Shown here in pieces: positions 25,589-35,526 of a DNA stretch of 64,000 nucleotides. The DNA is taken from assembly GCA_964442185.1 (NCBI GenBank), contig CAYTWT010000274.1, positions 1 through 64,000 of the forward strand. The letters run 5' to 3'. The position numbers and the translations under genes were made by a program. The DNA is from CADEEV01 sp964442185. Lineage in GTDB: Bacteria > Acidobacteriota > Vicinamibacteria > Fen-336. The notes beneath the pieces were generated by a model. That model worked only from the letters and a program-made list of their open reading frames with translations. It was not told where the DNA came from and did not search any database. How positions within the stretch are numbered: the stretch's first letter is position 1; each line of letters starts with the position of its first letter.

Positions 25589-27742
25589 TCAGGGTCCGCG
25601 ATAGCCGAGTGTAAACGTGAAGCGCGACGCGCCGTCTGTCTGGATGCCCCACTCGCCGGAGACCGGACCGACGGGCGTCAGGTAGATGGCGCCCAGGCCG
25701 AAGCCGGGGTTCAAGTCGCTACTACTGAATTCGCCGAGCTGCTGCCACACGCCGCCGGCGCCGAAACGCACCAGAAGCTTCAAGTTGTGGATCGGCTCGA
25801 AGCGTGCCGTGAGGGCGCCCGCCGCCGCCTGGGGGCCCCAGAGCTCCTCTTCGTGAAGACCTGGCGCCAGTACCGGGCCGCCGATGCGAAACTGCTCGTA
25901 CACGGGCAGGTCGTCGCCGGAGAGTCCGCCGAACAGCTCGAGTTCGAGAGCCGTTCGCCCACCCAGCGGCTGCACGAAGCGGCCGGACAGCGAGGCTCGC
26001 CAGTAGTCACTCTCGGCGCCGATGTCCGAGCTCGACTTCTCGCCTGAGAGCGCGAGCCGCAGCCCGCGAGAGGGCAGCCGCAGATCGTCGAGCTTGTCCC
26101 ACACGAAACGCCCGAAGGCGAGCCCCACCTGGTCTTGGCCGGTCGCGAAGGCAAGGCCGGGTTGTGCCTCGGTCCGGACGCGGCCGAAAGCGAGGCCTGC
26201 CTCGAAGGACTGGGTTCGCTCCCAAGTCTTCGTCAGCGCCGCGCGCAGCGTGTCGCGCCGGAAGTCGGCGCGGTTTACCAGCACGCCGTCCGCGTAGAAG
26301 CGCGGCCGATCCTGGTGGCGCTCCAGGCGTAGCGAATAGCCCACCGGCGTGAGCGGGATGCGCTCGCCCTCGAGGCTGCCGCGGAGCAGGCGCTTCGTAT
26401 CGCTGCCGGACCAGAGAAGTTCCAGGCGCTCGCCGAGACCGAAGACGTTCTGGTTGCGGAACCGGATCATGCCGCGCGCCTTGTCGGCCGAGTGGTAACC
26501 CGCGGCGAAGTCGAGCGCGCTGCGAGGACGCTCCTTGACGCCGAGGATCACGCGGACGCCCTCGCCCTGCGGCTCGAAACGCATCCAGCAAGATTCGAAG
26601 AAGCTCGTGGCGAAGACCTTGTCGAGCGCGTCCAGGCCTTTGTCCATCTGGAAAGGAACGCCCGTGGGGATGTTGAAGGTCCTTCGAATCAGCGGCTCGG
26701 AGAAGCGCTGGTTGCCCTCGACCGCAACCGAGACGATCGGCGCGCCTGGCAACTCCCGGCCCTCGGGCGCGCGGGGCGCTTCCGCCGCCGCGCTCGCCGG
26801 AAGCCCGAGGCGCTGCTTGAGAGGACCCACCATGCTGAGCCCGGCCTCGTAGCCCTGCTGGATCAGGAAGGCGATCTTCGTGTAGTCGAGCGCCCGGTGG
26901 CGCCCGAGCTCCGGCCGAATCTCGAAGTCGGCCTGCTCGTAATAGTTCCGGTTCTGGACGTCCGCGAGCGCGTCGGTGAGCTGGCTCGCGACGCCAGTGA
27001 GCGACTCGTACTGACTCGGTTGGAGCGGCGGCGAGGAGACGTCGACGGCCAGCACCACGTCGCCTCCGAGCGCGCGCGCCACGCCCACGGGCAGGTTGTG
27101 GGCAACGCCGCCATCGACCAGGAGCCGGCCGTCCCACTCGACTGGCACGAGCAGCACCGGGAGCGACATGCTGGCTCGCACGGCGCGCGCCAGGTCGCCG
27201 CGGTCGAGCACGACGCGCTCGCCGTTGTCGAGCGCCGCGGCCACGGCGCGGAAGGCTATCGGCAGCCGGTCGAAGTCGTTCCCCGCGCGAAAGCCGGGAC
27301 CCGCGAGATTAAGCGTGAGGAAGCGGTTGACGCGGTAGTCCGCGAGCGCGGCCGACGGCAGGCGGACCCTCCAGTCCTCGAACCCCAGGGAGAAGAGTGC
27401 TGGCAGGTCGTCGAGGCGCTGCGTGACCGGCACGAGCCGCCGCTCGGGTCGCCCGCTGAACAAGCTCTCCCAGTCGAACGAGGACACGATGCCTTCGAGC
27501 CGCTCGCCGTCGATTCCCGTAGCGTAGAGCGCGCCCATCACCGCGCCCACGCTGGTGCCCGCGATTGCGTCGGGTCTGATGCCGTTGTCCTCGAGGGCGC
27601 GCAACACGCCGACGTGGGCGATGCCGCGCGCCCCGCCGCCCGAGAGTGCCAGGGCTAGACGCGGGCGATGGCCCTGCGACGGCATCTCACCCGTCGCGCC
27701 CTGCAAGGCGGCGGCGAGCAAGAACAACGCGCCGATGCTCAA
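25589..27742 (-). CDS. Patatin-like phospholipase fused to POTRA and Omp85-type barrel
   Basis: A 717-residue exported protein of the PlpD type. A short signal (about 1-18) is followed by a patatin domain (about 28-230). It has the oxyanion loop SGGGARG, nucleophile Ser in GTSVGA and catalytic Asp in LVDGGVAHN. A POTRA-like repeat (about 325-400, PIVSVAVEGNQRFSEPLI) leads into a C-terminal 16-strand-type barrel with the conserved FRIGG and closing aromatic strand. The TTG at 27742 shares bases with the glpD TGA (TTGA) and has GGGAG just upstream, so translation is coupled. The lipid acted on is unknown, but release of glycerophospholipid products would suit the glycerol genes upstream. Confidence 0.88.
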   Translation of the reverse strand: MSIGALFLLAAALQGATGEMPSQGHRPRLALALSGGGARGIAHVGVLRALEDNGIRPDAIAGTSVGAVMGALYATGIDGERLEGIVSSFDWESLFSGRPERRLVPVTQRLDDLPALFSLGFEDWRVRLPSAALADYRVNRFLTLNLAGPGFRAGNDFDRLPIAFRAVAAALDNGERVVLDRGDLARAVRASMSLPVLLVPVEWDGRLLVDGGVAHNLPVGVARALGGDVVLAVDVSSPPLQPSQYESLTGVASQLTDALADVQNRNYYEQADFEIRPELGRHRALDYTKIAFLIQQGYEAGLSMVGPLKQRLGLPASAAAEAPRAPEGRELPGAPIVSVAVEGNQRFSEPLIRRTFNIPTGVPFQMDKGLDALDKVFATSFFESCWMRFEPQGEGVRVILGVKERPRSALDFAAGYHSADKARGMIRFRNQNVFGLGERLELLWSGSDTKRLLRGSLEGERIPLTPVGYSLRLERHQDRPRFYADGVLVNRADFRRDTLRAALTKTWERTQSFEAGLAFGRVRTEAQPGLAFATGQDQVGLAFGRFVWDKLDDLRLPSRGLRLALSGEKSSSDIGAESDYWRASLSGRFVQPLGGRTALELELFGGLSGDDLPVYEQFRIGGPVLAPGLHEEELWGPQAAAGALTARFEPIHNLKLLVRFGAGGVWQQLGEFSSSDLNPGFGLGAIYLTPVGPVSGEWGIQTDGASRFTFTLGYRGP

Positions 27743-29295
27743 GGGGCTCCCGCCGGCAGGTATTGGAGTGCCAGGGTTCGGAAAGCGCCGACTTGTGCGT
27801 CCTTCCATGCGGCGTCCCGCTGCAGCTCCTTCGCCAGCAGCTCGGCGACCTGGGGCGCCATCGCGATTGCGGCCCGCGCGTCGAGAAACAGCGCCCGCGT
27901 CCTGCGAGCGAGCACGTCTTCGACGCTGCGCGCCAGCTCCGAGCGCGCGGCCCACACGACCTCGGCCGCGCAGTAGGGCAGATCGGGATGCAGCCGGGCG
28001 CCGAGCGCCGCGTCGTCCGCGATCAGACGCTGGATCGCGAGCGCATCGGCGCCGTAGACCGCCAGCGATCCAAACTTCTCGGCGGCCCGATGGAAGCCGT
28101 GGATGTTGAGGTTGCGCGTGGGGCAAGGCCGCTCCGGCAACTGCGCCAGCGTCGCAGCCTGGTTGACGGCATCCTCGGCCATGTTGCGGTACGTCGTCCA
28201 CTTGCCGCCGGTGATGGTGAGCAGGCCCGAGCGATCGATGTGGATGGTGTGATCGCGCGACAGGGCTGCCGTGCTCTTGGCGTCGCCGCTGCCGACGAGC
28301 GGCCGGATGCCCACGAAAACGCTGAGCACGTCGGCTCGCGTGGGAGGATGGTGGAGATACTGCGCGGCGGTTTCGAGGATGAAGTCGATCTCCTCCTCGA
28401 ACGCCTTGGGCTCGAGGCACGGCTCATCGATCGGCGTGTCGGTCGTGCCGACCAGCGTGTGGCCATGCCACGGGATCGCGAACAGCACGCGCCCATCGCT
28501 GGTGTGGGGAACCATGATCGCGCTGTCGCCCGGCAGGAACGAGCGCTCGAAGACCAGATGAACGCCCTGGCTGGGTGCGATCAGCGCTGCCGCGTCCTTG
28601 TCGGCGAGGCGCCTCACCGCATCGCAGAACGGGCCCGCGGCGTTGATCACCACGCGAGCACGCGCGCGCAGCGCTTTACCGCTCTCGAGGTCGGTCGCCA
28701 CGACGCCGTCCAGGAAGCCGTCGCTGTCGCGGGTGAAGGCCGCGACTGGAGCGTAGCTGAGCAGCGTCGCGCCCTGCTCGGCGGCGGTCGTCACCATGTT
28801 GATGAGCAGCCGGCTGTCGTCGAACTGCCCGTCGTAGTAGACGACGCCGCCGCGCAGGCCGTCGGTCCGCAGCGTGGGGATGCGCGCGAGCGTTTCCTCT
28901 TTCGAGAGTATCTCGGAGACGCCGAAGCCGTACTGGCCCGCCAGCAGGTTGTAGACCTTGAGCCCGACGCCGTAGAACGGCGCCTCCCACCACTCGTAGC
29001 TCGGCACCACGAAGGCGAGGTCGCTCACCAGGTGGGGCGCGTTCTGGCGCAGCAGGCCCCGTTCCTTCAAGGCCTCCATCACGAGCGAGATGTTGCCCTG
29101 CTCGAGATACCGTACGCCGCCGTGGACGAGTTTGGTGCTGCGGCTCGAAGTGCCTTTGCCGAAATCGCTCTGCTCGAGCAGCAGCACCTCGTAGCCGCGG
29201 GCCGCGGCGTCGAGTGCCACGCCGACGCCGGTCGCCCCGCCGCCCACGATCGCCATGTCCCACCGAGCCACTCGGGAGAAGGCTCGCAGCGTCAT
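27739..29295 (-). CDS. glpD: Glycerol-3-phosphate dehydrogenase, FAD-dependent
   Basis: Oxidises glycerol 3-phosphate to dihydroxyacetone phosphate and passes electrons to quinone at the inner membrane. It has 518 residues. The FAD-binding motif AIVGGGATGVGVALDAA is near residues 15-30, followed by SSRSTKLVHGGVRYLEQGN. TTDTPIDEP and GIRPLVGSGDAKSTAALSRDH are GlpD blocks, and the C-terminal cap domain is present. The ATG at 29295 has an excellent GGGAGGAG ribosome site. It lies 11 bp after glpK, and its TGA overlaps the patatin TTG. Confidence 0.96.
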   Translation of the reverse strand: MTLRAFSRVARWDMAIVGGGATGVGVALDAAARGYEVLLLEQSDFGKGTSSRSTKLVHGGVRYLEQGNISLVMEALKERGLLRQNAPHLVSDLAFVVPSYEWWEAPFYGVGLKVYNLLAGQYGFGVSEILSKEETLARIPTLRTDGLRGGVVYYDGQFDDSRLLINMVTTAAEQGATLLSYAPVAAFTRDSDGFLDGVVATDLESGKALRARARVVINAAGPFCDAVRRLADKDAAALIAPSQGVHLVFERSFLPGDSAIMVPHTSDGRVLFAIPWHGHTLVGTTDTPIDEPCLEPKAFEEEIDFILETAAQYLHHPPTRADVLSVFVGIRPLVGSGDAKSTAALSRDHTIHIDRSGLLTITGGKWTTYRNMAEDAVNQAATLAQLPERPCPTRNLNIHGFHRAAEKFGSLAVYGADALAIQRLIADDAALGARLHPDLPYCAAEVVWAARSELARSVEDVLARRTRALFLDARAAIAMAPQVAELLAKELQRDAAWKDAQVGAFRTLALQYLPAGAP

Positions 29296-29306
29296 CTCCT
29301 CCCGAG

Positions 29307-30797
<1,491 letters not shown>

Positions 30798-30860
30798 GGG
30801 CGAAGGAGGTTAGCATGACCTCCAGGACCCTCTGTGGCAGGATGGGTCTGGAGGTTCGCC

Positions 30861-31430
30861 ATGTGCATTCTGGTCCTGAGTCCGCTGGCCGTGCTGTTCG
30901 CGCTGGCGCTGCCGGCGGCCGCCCAATCGACGACGGAGTCGCGTCCGATCGGCGAGGCCGTGAAGGTCGAGGTCGACGCCGACCCCAAGGCGGATTTCTC
31001 AATCTACAGGACCTACGCCTGGCTGCCTATCACCGAGCGGCCGACGAACCTGGCCGACCACACGCGGATCATGCAGACGGTGGAGCGCGAACTCGAGGCG
31101 AAGGGCCTGACAAAGGACCAGGCCGGGGCACCCAAAGCCTTCGTCGGCTATTCGGCGACGTCGAAGAAGAAGCTGCGCGGCGATCCCTACACGCAGAACT
31201 CCGCCACGCGCGGCCCGAGCGACGTGCGCACGATCGTGGATTTCAAACGTATCGAGGAGCAGACGATCTCGATCGAGTTCCGCGACGGCAAGACCCGCGA
31301 GCGCGTCTTTCGGGGCACGCTCCGCGAGCCGTTGCAGCGCGCGGACCTCGTGGCCTATCAGTTCATCGACGCCGTGAAGGCGATCCTCGCCAACTACCCG
31401 CCCGCGCCGGCCGCTTCGCCAGCGCCGTGA
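30861..31430 (+). CDS. DUF4136 family exported protein
   Basis: A 189-residue protein with signal peptide MCILVLSPLAVLFALALPAAAQ. The ATG at 30861 is favoured by GGAGGT about 6 nt upstream; an upstream GTG at 30834 lacks a ribosome site. The mature part has the DUF4136 pattern: DPKADFSIYRTYAWLP near the N-terminus, then HTRIMQTVERELEAKGL and, after a variable stretch, VDFKRIEEQTISIEFRDGKTRERVFRGT. Function unknown; often outer-membrane lipoproteins, but there is no lipobox Cys here. Its TGA overlaps the GTG of the glycerate kinase gene (GTGA). Confidence 0.78.
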   Translation: MCILVLSPLAVLFALALPAAAQSTTESRPIGEAVKVEVDADPKADFSIYRTYAWLPITERPTNLADHTRIMQTVERELEAKGLTKDQAGAPKAFVGYSATSKKKLRGDPYTQNSATRGPSDVRTIVDFKRIEEQTISIEFRDGKTRERVFRGTLREPLQRADLVAYQFIDAVKAILANYPPAPAASPAP

Positions 31431-32557
31431 AGCTCGTCCTCGCCCCGGCCTCCTTCAAGGAGTCGATGACGGCGAGGCAGGCCGCGCTGGCGATGCAGCG
31501 CGGCGCGCGCGCCGCGGCAGCCGATCTCGAGCTCGTGCTGCGGCCCGTCGCCGATGGCGGCGAGGGCACGCTGGAAACGCTCGTCTTCGCCGCGGGCGGC
31601 TCGCTGCGGCCGATCGAGGTGACGGGCCCGCGGGAGGTTCCGGTGAACGCCCGCGTCGGCGCCTTGCCCGATCGCACTGCGGTGGTGGAGGCAGCCGAGG
31701 CCTGCGGCCTCGGCCGGCTGCCGGCGTCGGAGCGCGATCCGCGTCTCACGACCTCGCGCGGTGTCGGCGAGATGTTGAGCGCGGTGCTCGATTCCGGCGC
31801 GTCGCGCGTCGTCATCGGTCTCGGTGGGACTGCGACGAACGACGCCGGCGCGGGCCTGTTGCAGGCGCTCGGTGCGTCGCTGCTCGACGACGCCGGGCGC
31901 CCCATCGGCCTGGGCGGCGCCGCGCTCGCACGCTTGCACAGCGTCGATCTCACCGGTCTCGACCGGCGGCTCGCCGACACGTCGCTCGAGATTGCCTGCG
32001 ACGTGACGAGCCCGTTGTGCGGGCCCGAAGGCGCAAGCGCGGTGTTCGCGGCTCAGAAGGGCGCCTCGCCCGAGGCTGTGGCCGAGCTCGAGGCGAGCCT
32101 GATGCGCTTCGCCGATGTCCTGGAGCGCGACACCGGCCGGCGCGTTCGCGACGTGCCCGGCGCGGGCGCGGGCGGCGGCCTGGGCGCCGCCCTGCTGCTC
32201 TGCGGCGCGCGTCTCGGGCCCGGGATCGAGCTTGTCCTGGATGCGGTGGGCTTCGACGCGGCCATCGCCGGCGCCCGCGCCGTCTTGACCGGCGAGGGGT
32301 CGCTCGACGACCAGACGACTCGCGGCAAGGCGATTGCGGGGCTGGCGGCACGCGCCGCCAGCCGGGGCGTCGCGGTGATCGCGCTGGCCGGCCGGCTCGG
32401 GTCCGGTTACGAGCGCCTCTACGACAGGGGCCTGACGGCGGCGCTTCCGATTGCCCCCGGCCCGCACCGAACCGAAGACGCGCTGCGTGACGGCGCCGCG
32501 AACCTGGAGCGTGCCACGCGCGACGTGGTGCGGCTCCTGTACACTCTCGCGTCATGA
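31427..32557 (+). CDS. glxK: Glycerate kinase, GlxK/GarK family
   Basis: Phosphorylates D-glycerate, linking glyoxylate or glycerate use to glycolysis. It has 376 residues, standard for the family. It opens LVLAPASFKESMTARQAA and has PVADGGEGTLETL, VIGLGGTATNDAGAGLLQALG, CDVTSPLCGPEGA and VLTGEGSLDDQTTRGK, all family signatures. The GTG start at 31427 overlaps the DUF4136 stop. The next gene's ATG overlaps its own TGA, so this is the middle of a tightly coupled three-gene operon. Confidence 0.95.
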   Translation: MKLVLAPASFKESMTARQAALAMQRGARAAAADLELVLRPVADGGEGTLETLVFAAGGSLRPIEVTGPREVPVNARVGALPDRTAVVEAAEACGLGRLPASERDPRLTTSRGVGEMLSAVLDSGASRVVIGLGGTATNDAGAGLLQALGASLLDDAGRPIGLGGAALARLHSVDLTGLDRRLADTSLEIACDVTSPLCGPEGASAVFAAQKGASPEAVAELEASLMRFADVLERDTGRRVRDVPGAGAGGGLGAALLLCGARLGPGIELVLDAVGFDAAIAGARAVLTGEGSLDDQTTRGKAIAGLAARAASRGVAVIALAGRLGSGYERLYDRGLTAALPIAPGPHRTEDALRDGAANLERATRDVVRLLYTLAS

Positions 32558-33717
32558 ACGCCGTAAGCGTGTGCGGCTCAGGTCGCGCCGTGAGCATCGT
32601 TGCGGCAGCTGCGTTGGCACTGCTAGGGGCTGCGCCGGCCTCGCGCGCCGTTGTTGCGCCCGCCCACGACGTGGAGCAGACGCTGATCCTGATTGGCGAC
32701 GCCGGCAAACCAGCTCCCGGTGGCGAGCCCGTGTTCAAAGCCCTCACCCGTGAGCTCGGCCGTGAACCGGAGCGGACCACTGTCGTTTTTCTGGGTGACA
32801 ACATCTATCCCGACGGTCTTCCGCCGCCCGAGGCCACGGATCGCGCCGAGATGGAGCGCCGTCTCGACGCGCAGGTAGACGTCGTCCGGGTCGCCGGCGT
32901 GCGCGGCATCTTCGTCCCGGGCAACCACGATTGGGCCGAGGAGAAGCCTGGTGGCTGGGATGCGATCCGGCGGGAGGTGGCCCGCGTGGACTCTCGCGGT
33001 GCACCGAGAGTCGAGGTGCTCCCCAAGGGTGGCTGTCCCGGCCCGGTCGTCGAGGACGTCGGGTCGCGGCTGCGTCTCGTGTTTCTTGACACGCAATGGT
33101 GGTTGCACGGCTACGAAAAGCCGCAGCCACCGGATTCCGGGTGTGCCCAGGATTCGGAGGACGAGGTGCTGGCCGCGCTTGGCGAAGCCCTGCAAACAGC
33201 AGGCGAGCGTCGGGTCATGGTGGCAGCGCATCATCCGCTCGCCTCGGGGGGACCGCACGGCGGCTACTTCAGCTTCCGGCAGCATCTGTTTCCCCTGACG
33301 GACCGGAACAGGAAGCTGTGGATCCCGCTGCCCGTCATCGGCTCGCTCTACCCGCTCGCGCGCATGCGTGGGGTATCGCCGCAGGACCTCGCGAACGAAC
33401 GCAACCGCCAGATGCGCGAGGCCCTGGAGAGGGTGTTCCGCGAGCGCCCGCCGCTCGTGTATGCGGCGGGCCACGAGCACACGCTGCAGGTGATCGACGG
33501 CGCGAGTGCGCGGCACCTGCTCGTGAGCGGCGCGGGGGTCTACAACCACGAGAGCGCGGTCAGGAAGATCGATGGCACCCGCTTTGCCTCGAGCCAGGCC
33601 GGCTTCATGAAGCTCGAGATCGAGCACGGCGGCCGCGTGCGGCTCTCGGTGCTCGAGGTGAACGCCAAGGGCGAGGCAGCCGAGGGCTACGCGGCCTGGC
33701 TCACGGACCCGCGCTGA
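32554..33717 (+). CDS. Exported calcineurin-like metallophosphoesterase
   Basis: A 387-residue protein with a signal peptide ending near residue 32 (ASRAVV). Dinuclear-metal motifs are in order: the first metal Asp in LIGDAG, GDNIYPDG, GNHDW (His/Asp pair), AAHHPLASGG and AGHEHTLQV. It is therefore probably an active periplasmic phosphatase; the substrate is not evident. It overlaps glycerate kinase by 4 bp (ATGA). TACACT at 32540-32545, 8 nt before the ATG, might be an internal promoter. Confidence 0.88.
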   Translation: MNAVSVCGSGRAVSIVAAAALALLGAAPASRAVVAPAHDVEQTLILIGDAGKPAPGGEPVFKALTRELGREPERTTVVFLGDNIYPDGLPPPEATDRAEMERRLDAQVDVVRVAGVRGIFVPGNHDWAEEKPGGWDAIRREVARVDSRGAPRVEVLPKGGCPGPVVEDVGSRLRLVFLDTQWWLHGYEKPQPPDSGCAQDSEDEVLAALGEALQTAGERRVMVAAHHPLASGGPHGGYFSFRQHLFPLTDRNRKLWIPLPVIGSLYPLARMRGVSPQDLANERNRQMREALERVFRERPPLVYAAGHEHTLQVIDGASARHLLVSGAGVYNHESAVRKIDGTRFASSQAGFMKLEIEHGGRVRLSVLEVNAKGEAAEGYAAWLTDPR

Positions 33718-33765
33718 TTCCAGTCGGACTCCTGGGACTTGATCCTCGTCGCAGGAGGGAGCACC

Positions 33766-34002
33766 ATGTTCGAGATGACCGAGATCGCGCCGCATATCGT
33801 CGCCGACGAAGGCATACGGTTTGGAAAGCCCGTGATCAAGGGCACTCGTGTGCCTGTGGATCTCGTGGTAGGCAAGCTTGCGGGCGGGATGACGGTCGAG
33901 CAGGTCGCCGAGGAGTACGAGCTCCAGCGCGAAGACGTGCTGGCAGCCTTGCGCTATGCCGCCGACGCGGTAGCCGGAGAGCAGGTTCGCTCGGTCCTCT
34001 GA
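33766..34002 (+). CDS. DUF433 antitoxin-like protein
   Basis: A 78-residue small protein, presumed antitoxin. The core GKPVIKGTRVPVDLVVGKLAGGMTVEQVAEEYELQREDVLAALRYA is classic DUF433, a winged-helix-like DNA-binding fold. An ATG at 33766 with AGGAGG upstream is preferred over TTG at 33739. Its TGA directly abuts the ATG of the DUF5615 gene, giving a two-gene module. Confidence 0.9.
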   Translation: MFEMTEIAPHIVADEGIRFGKPVIKGTRVPVDLVVGKLAGGMTVEQVAEEYELQREDVLAALRYAADAVAGEQVRSVL

Positions 34003-34368
34003 ATGGCCCGGTTTCTCGTGGACGAGGATCTGCCTCGCTCCCTGGCGCGCCTACTGCGAACCGAAGGTCTTGACGCCGAGGACGTGAGGGATGTTGGCCT
34101 CCGCGGCAAGAGCGACTCTGAGGTTCTGCAATATGCGATAGCCCAGAATCGCGTGCTACTCACGGCGGACCTGGGCTTCGGCAACCTGCTGACGCTTCCG
34201 CTCGGGTCACACCACGGCATCCTCGTGGTCCGACTTCCAAACGAGGTCCCCGTTACAGGACTAAACGCCGTCATTCTCAAGGCAATCAGGACCCTCTCGG
34301 ACGACGAAATCCGTGGAAGCCTCGTCATCGTCGAGCACGGCCGGATCCGGCTACGGCGACACCGCTGA
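34003..34368 (+). CDS. DUF5615 PIN-like toxin
   Basis: A 121-residue protein of the DUF5615 (Mut7-C/PIN-like) group, probably an RNase toxin. Acidic residues in FLVDEDLPRSLARLL and in VLLTADLGFGNLL match the metal-binding PIN positions. It starts immediately after the DUF433 stop codon. The 178 bp after it (34369-34546), converging on pta, hold no recognised gene. Confidence 0.88.
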   Translation: MARFLVDEDLPRSLARLLRTEGLDAEDVRDVGLRGKSDSEVLQYAIAQNRVLLTADLGFGNLLTLPLGSHHGILVVRLPNEVPVTGLNAVILKAIRTLSDDEIRGSLVIVEHGRIRLRRHR

Positions 34369-34546
34369 GCAGGGCTGGTAAACCCTCCGTAGGCCCCCTC
34401 GCTCGTCCTCGCCCCCACCACTCACTCCGCCGCGCCGAATGCTGCTGTCGGATCCAGGGCCGAAGCTCGAACTCCGAGACCCGGATCGGTCCCTTGTCGC
34501 CTTCGCCCAGTCGCTTTACACACGGCACATGCTCCGGGGCGCCGAA

Positions 34547-35515
34547 CTAACGGGCCTGCGCGGCAGTGATGACGGCGACGTCGGCGAGGTCTTGCACCGA
34601 GCAGCCGCGCGAGACGTCGTTCACCGGCTTGCGAAGGCCCTGCAGGATCGGGCCGATGGCCGCGGCGCCTGCCAGGCGCTCGGTGATCTTGTAGGCGATG
34701 TTGCCGGCGTTGAGGTCGGGGAACAAGAACACGTTCGCGGCCATGTCGGCGAACGGACTGTCGGGGGCCTTCTTCTTCGCGACGGCGGGGAGGTAGGCCG
34801 CGTCGAACTGCATCTCGCCGTCGACGACGAGCGCAGGCTCGGCGGCGCGCACCTGGGCCACGGCCTTCTTCACTCGCTCGACCGACTCGTGCTGCGCGCT
34901 GTCCCGTGTCGAGAACGAGAGGTACGCGAGCCGCGGCTCGTGGCCGAAGGCGCGCACCGTGGCCGCGGTCGCGCGACCGATCTCCGCGAGCGCCTCGGCA
35001 TCGGGCGCGATGTTGACCGAGCAGTCGGCGTAGAAGAGCGTCTTGTCGGGCCACGACATCACGAACAGCGAGGACGCGCGGCTGAAGCCCTCGGCCATCT
35101 TCACGATCTCGAAGGCCGGGAGAAACGGCTTGGTCTCGCTGTTGAGTCCCGAGACCATGCCCTCAGCCGCCCCGGCTCGCACCATCGAAGCGCCGAAGTA
35201 GTGGGGGAGCCGGAGCTTCTCGCCCGCCGCCTCGACCGTCACGCCCTTGTGCTTGCGCAGCTCGTGGTAAGCCGCCGCATAGGCCGGGGCTTCGGCATCG
35301 GCCGCGGGATCGCGCACCTCGATGCTCGTCAACAAAACGCCGAGCGTGGCCGCTCGCTCGCGAACCGTGGCTGCGGCTCCGATCAGGATCGGCTTCACGA
35401 GCTGCTGATCGCGCAGCAGGCCCGCCGCGCGGATCGCGCGGTCTTCGAGGCCCTCGGCATAGACCACCCGGGCGCCGTGGCCCCGGACCCGCTCGCGCAT
35501 CTCGTCCATGAACAT
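34547..35515 (-). CDS. pta: Phosphate acetyltransferase
   Basis: Interconverts acetyl-CoA and acetyl phosphate. It has 322 residues, the short form without N-terminal regulatory domains. Family blocks are VVYAEGLEDRAIRAAGLL, MVRAGAAEGMVSGL, DCSVNIAPDAEALAEI, YLSFSTRDSAQH and FPDLNAGNIAYKI. Starts at 35515 or 35509 are both possible. It lies 11 bp downstream of ackA, forming the acetate switch pair; acyl-CoA enzymes upstream suggest flow from beta-hydroxyacyl-CoA to acetate. Confidence 0.95.
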   Translation of the reverse strand: MFMDEMRERVRGHGARVVYAEGLEDRAIRAAGLLRDQQLVKPILIGAAATVRERAATLGVLLTSIEVRDPAADAEAPAYAAAYHELRKHKGVTVEAAGEKLRLPHYFGASMVRAGAAEGMVSGLNSETKPFLPAFEIVKMAEGFSRASSLFVMSWPDKTLFYADCSVNIAPDAEALAEIGRATAATVRAFGHEPRLAYLSFSTRDSAQHESVERVKKAVAQVRAAEPALVVDGEMQFDAAYLPAVAKKKAPDSPFADMAANVFLFPDLNAGNIAYKITERLAGAAAIGPILQGLRKPVNDVSRGCSVQDLADVAVITAAQAR

Positions 35516-35526
35516 TGGCGTGTCGC

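Noticed and set aside
22021..25614. Long plus-strand open frame over the PTS fusion and GH1 genes
   Set aside because: It is antisense to the PTS fusion and out of frame with GH1, and its translation is Arg/Ser-rich without domains.
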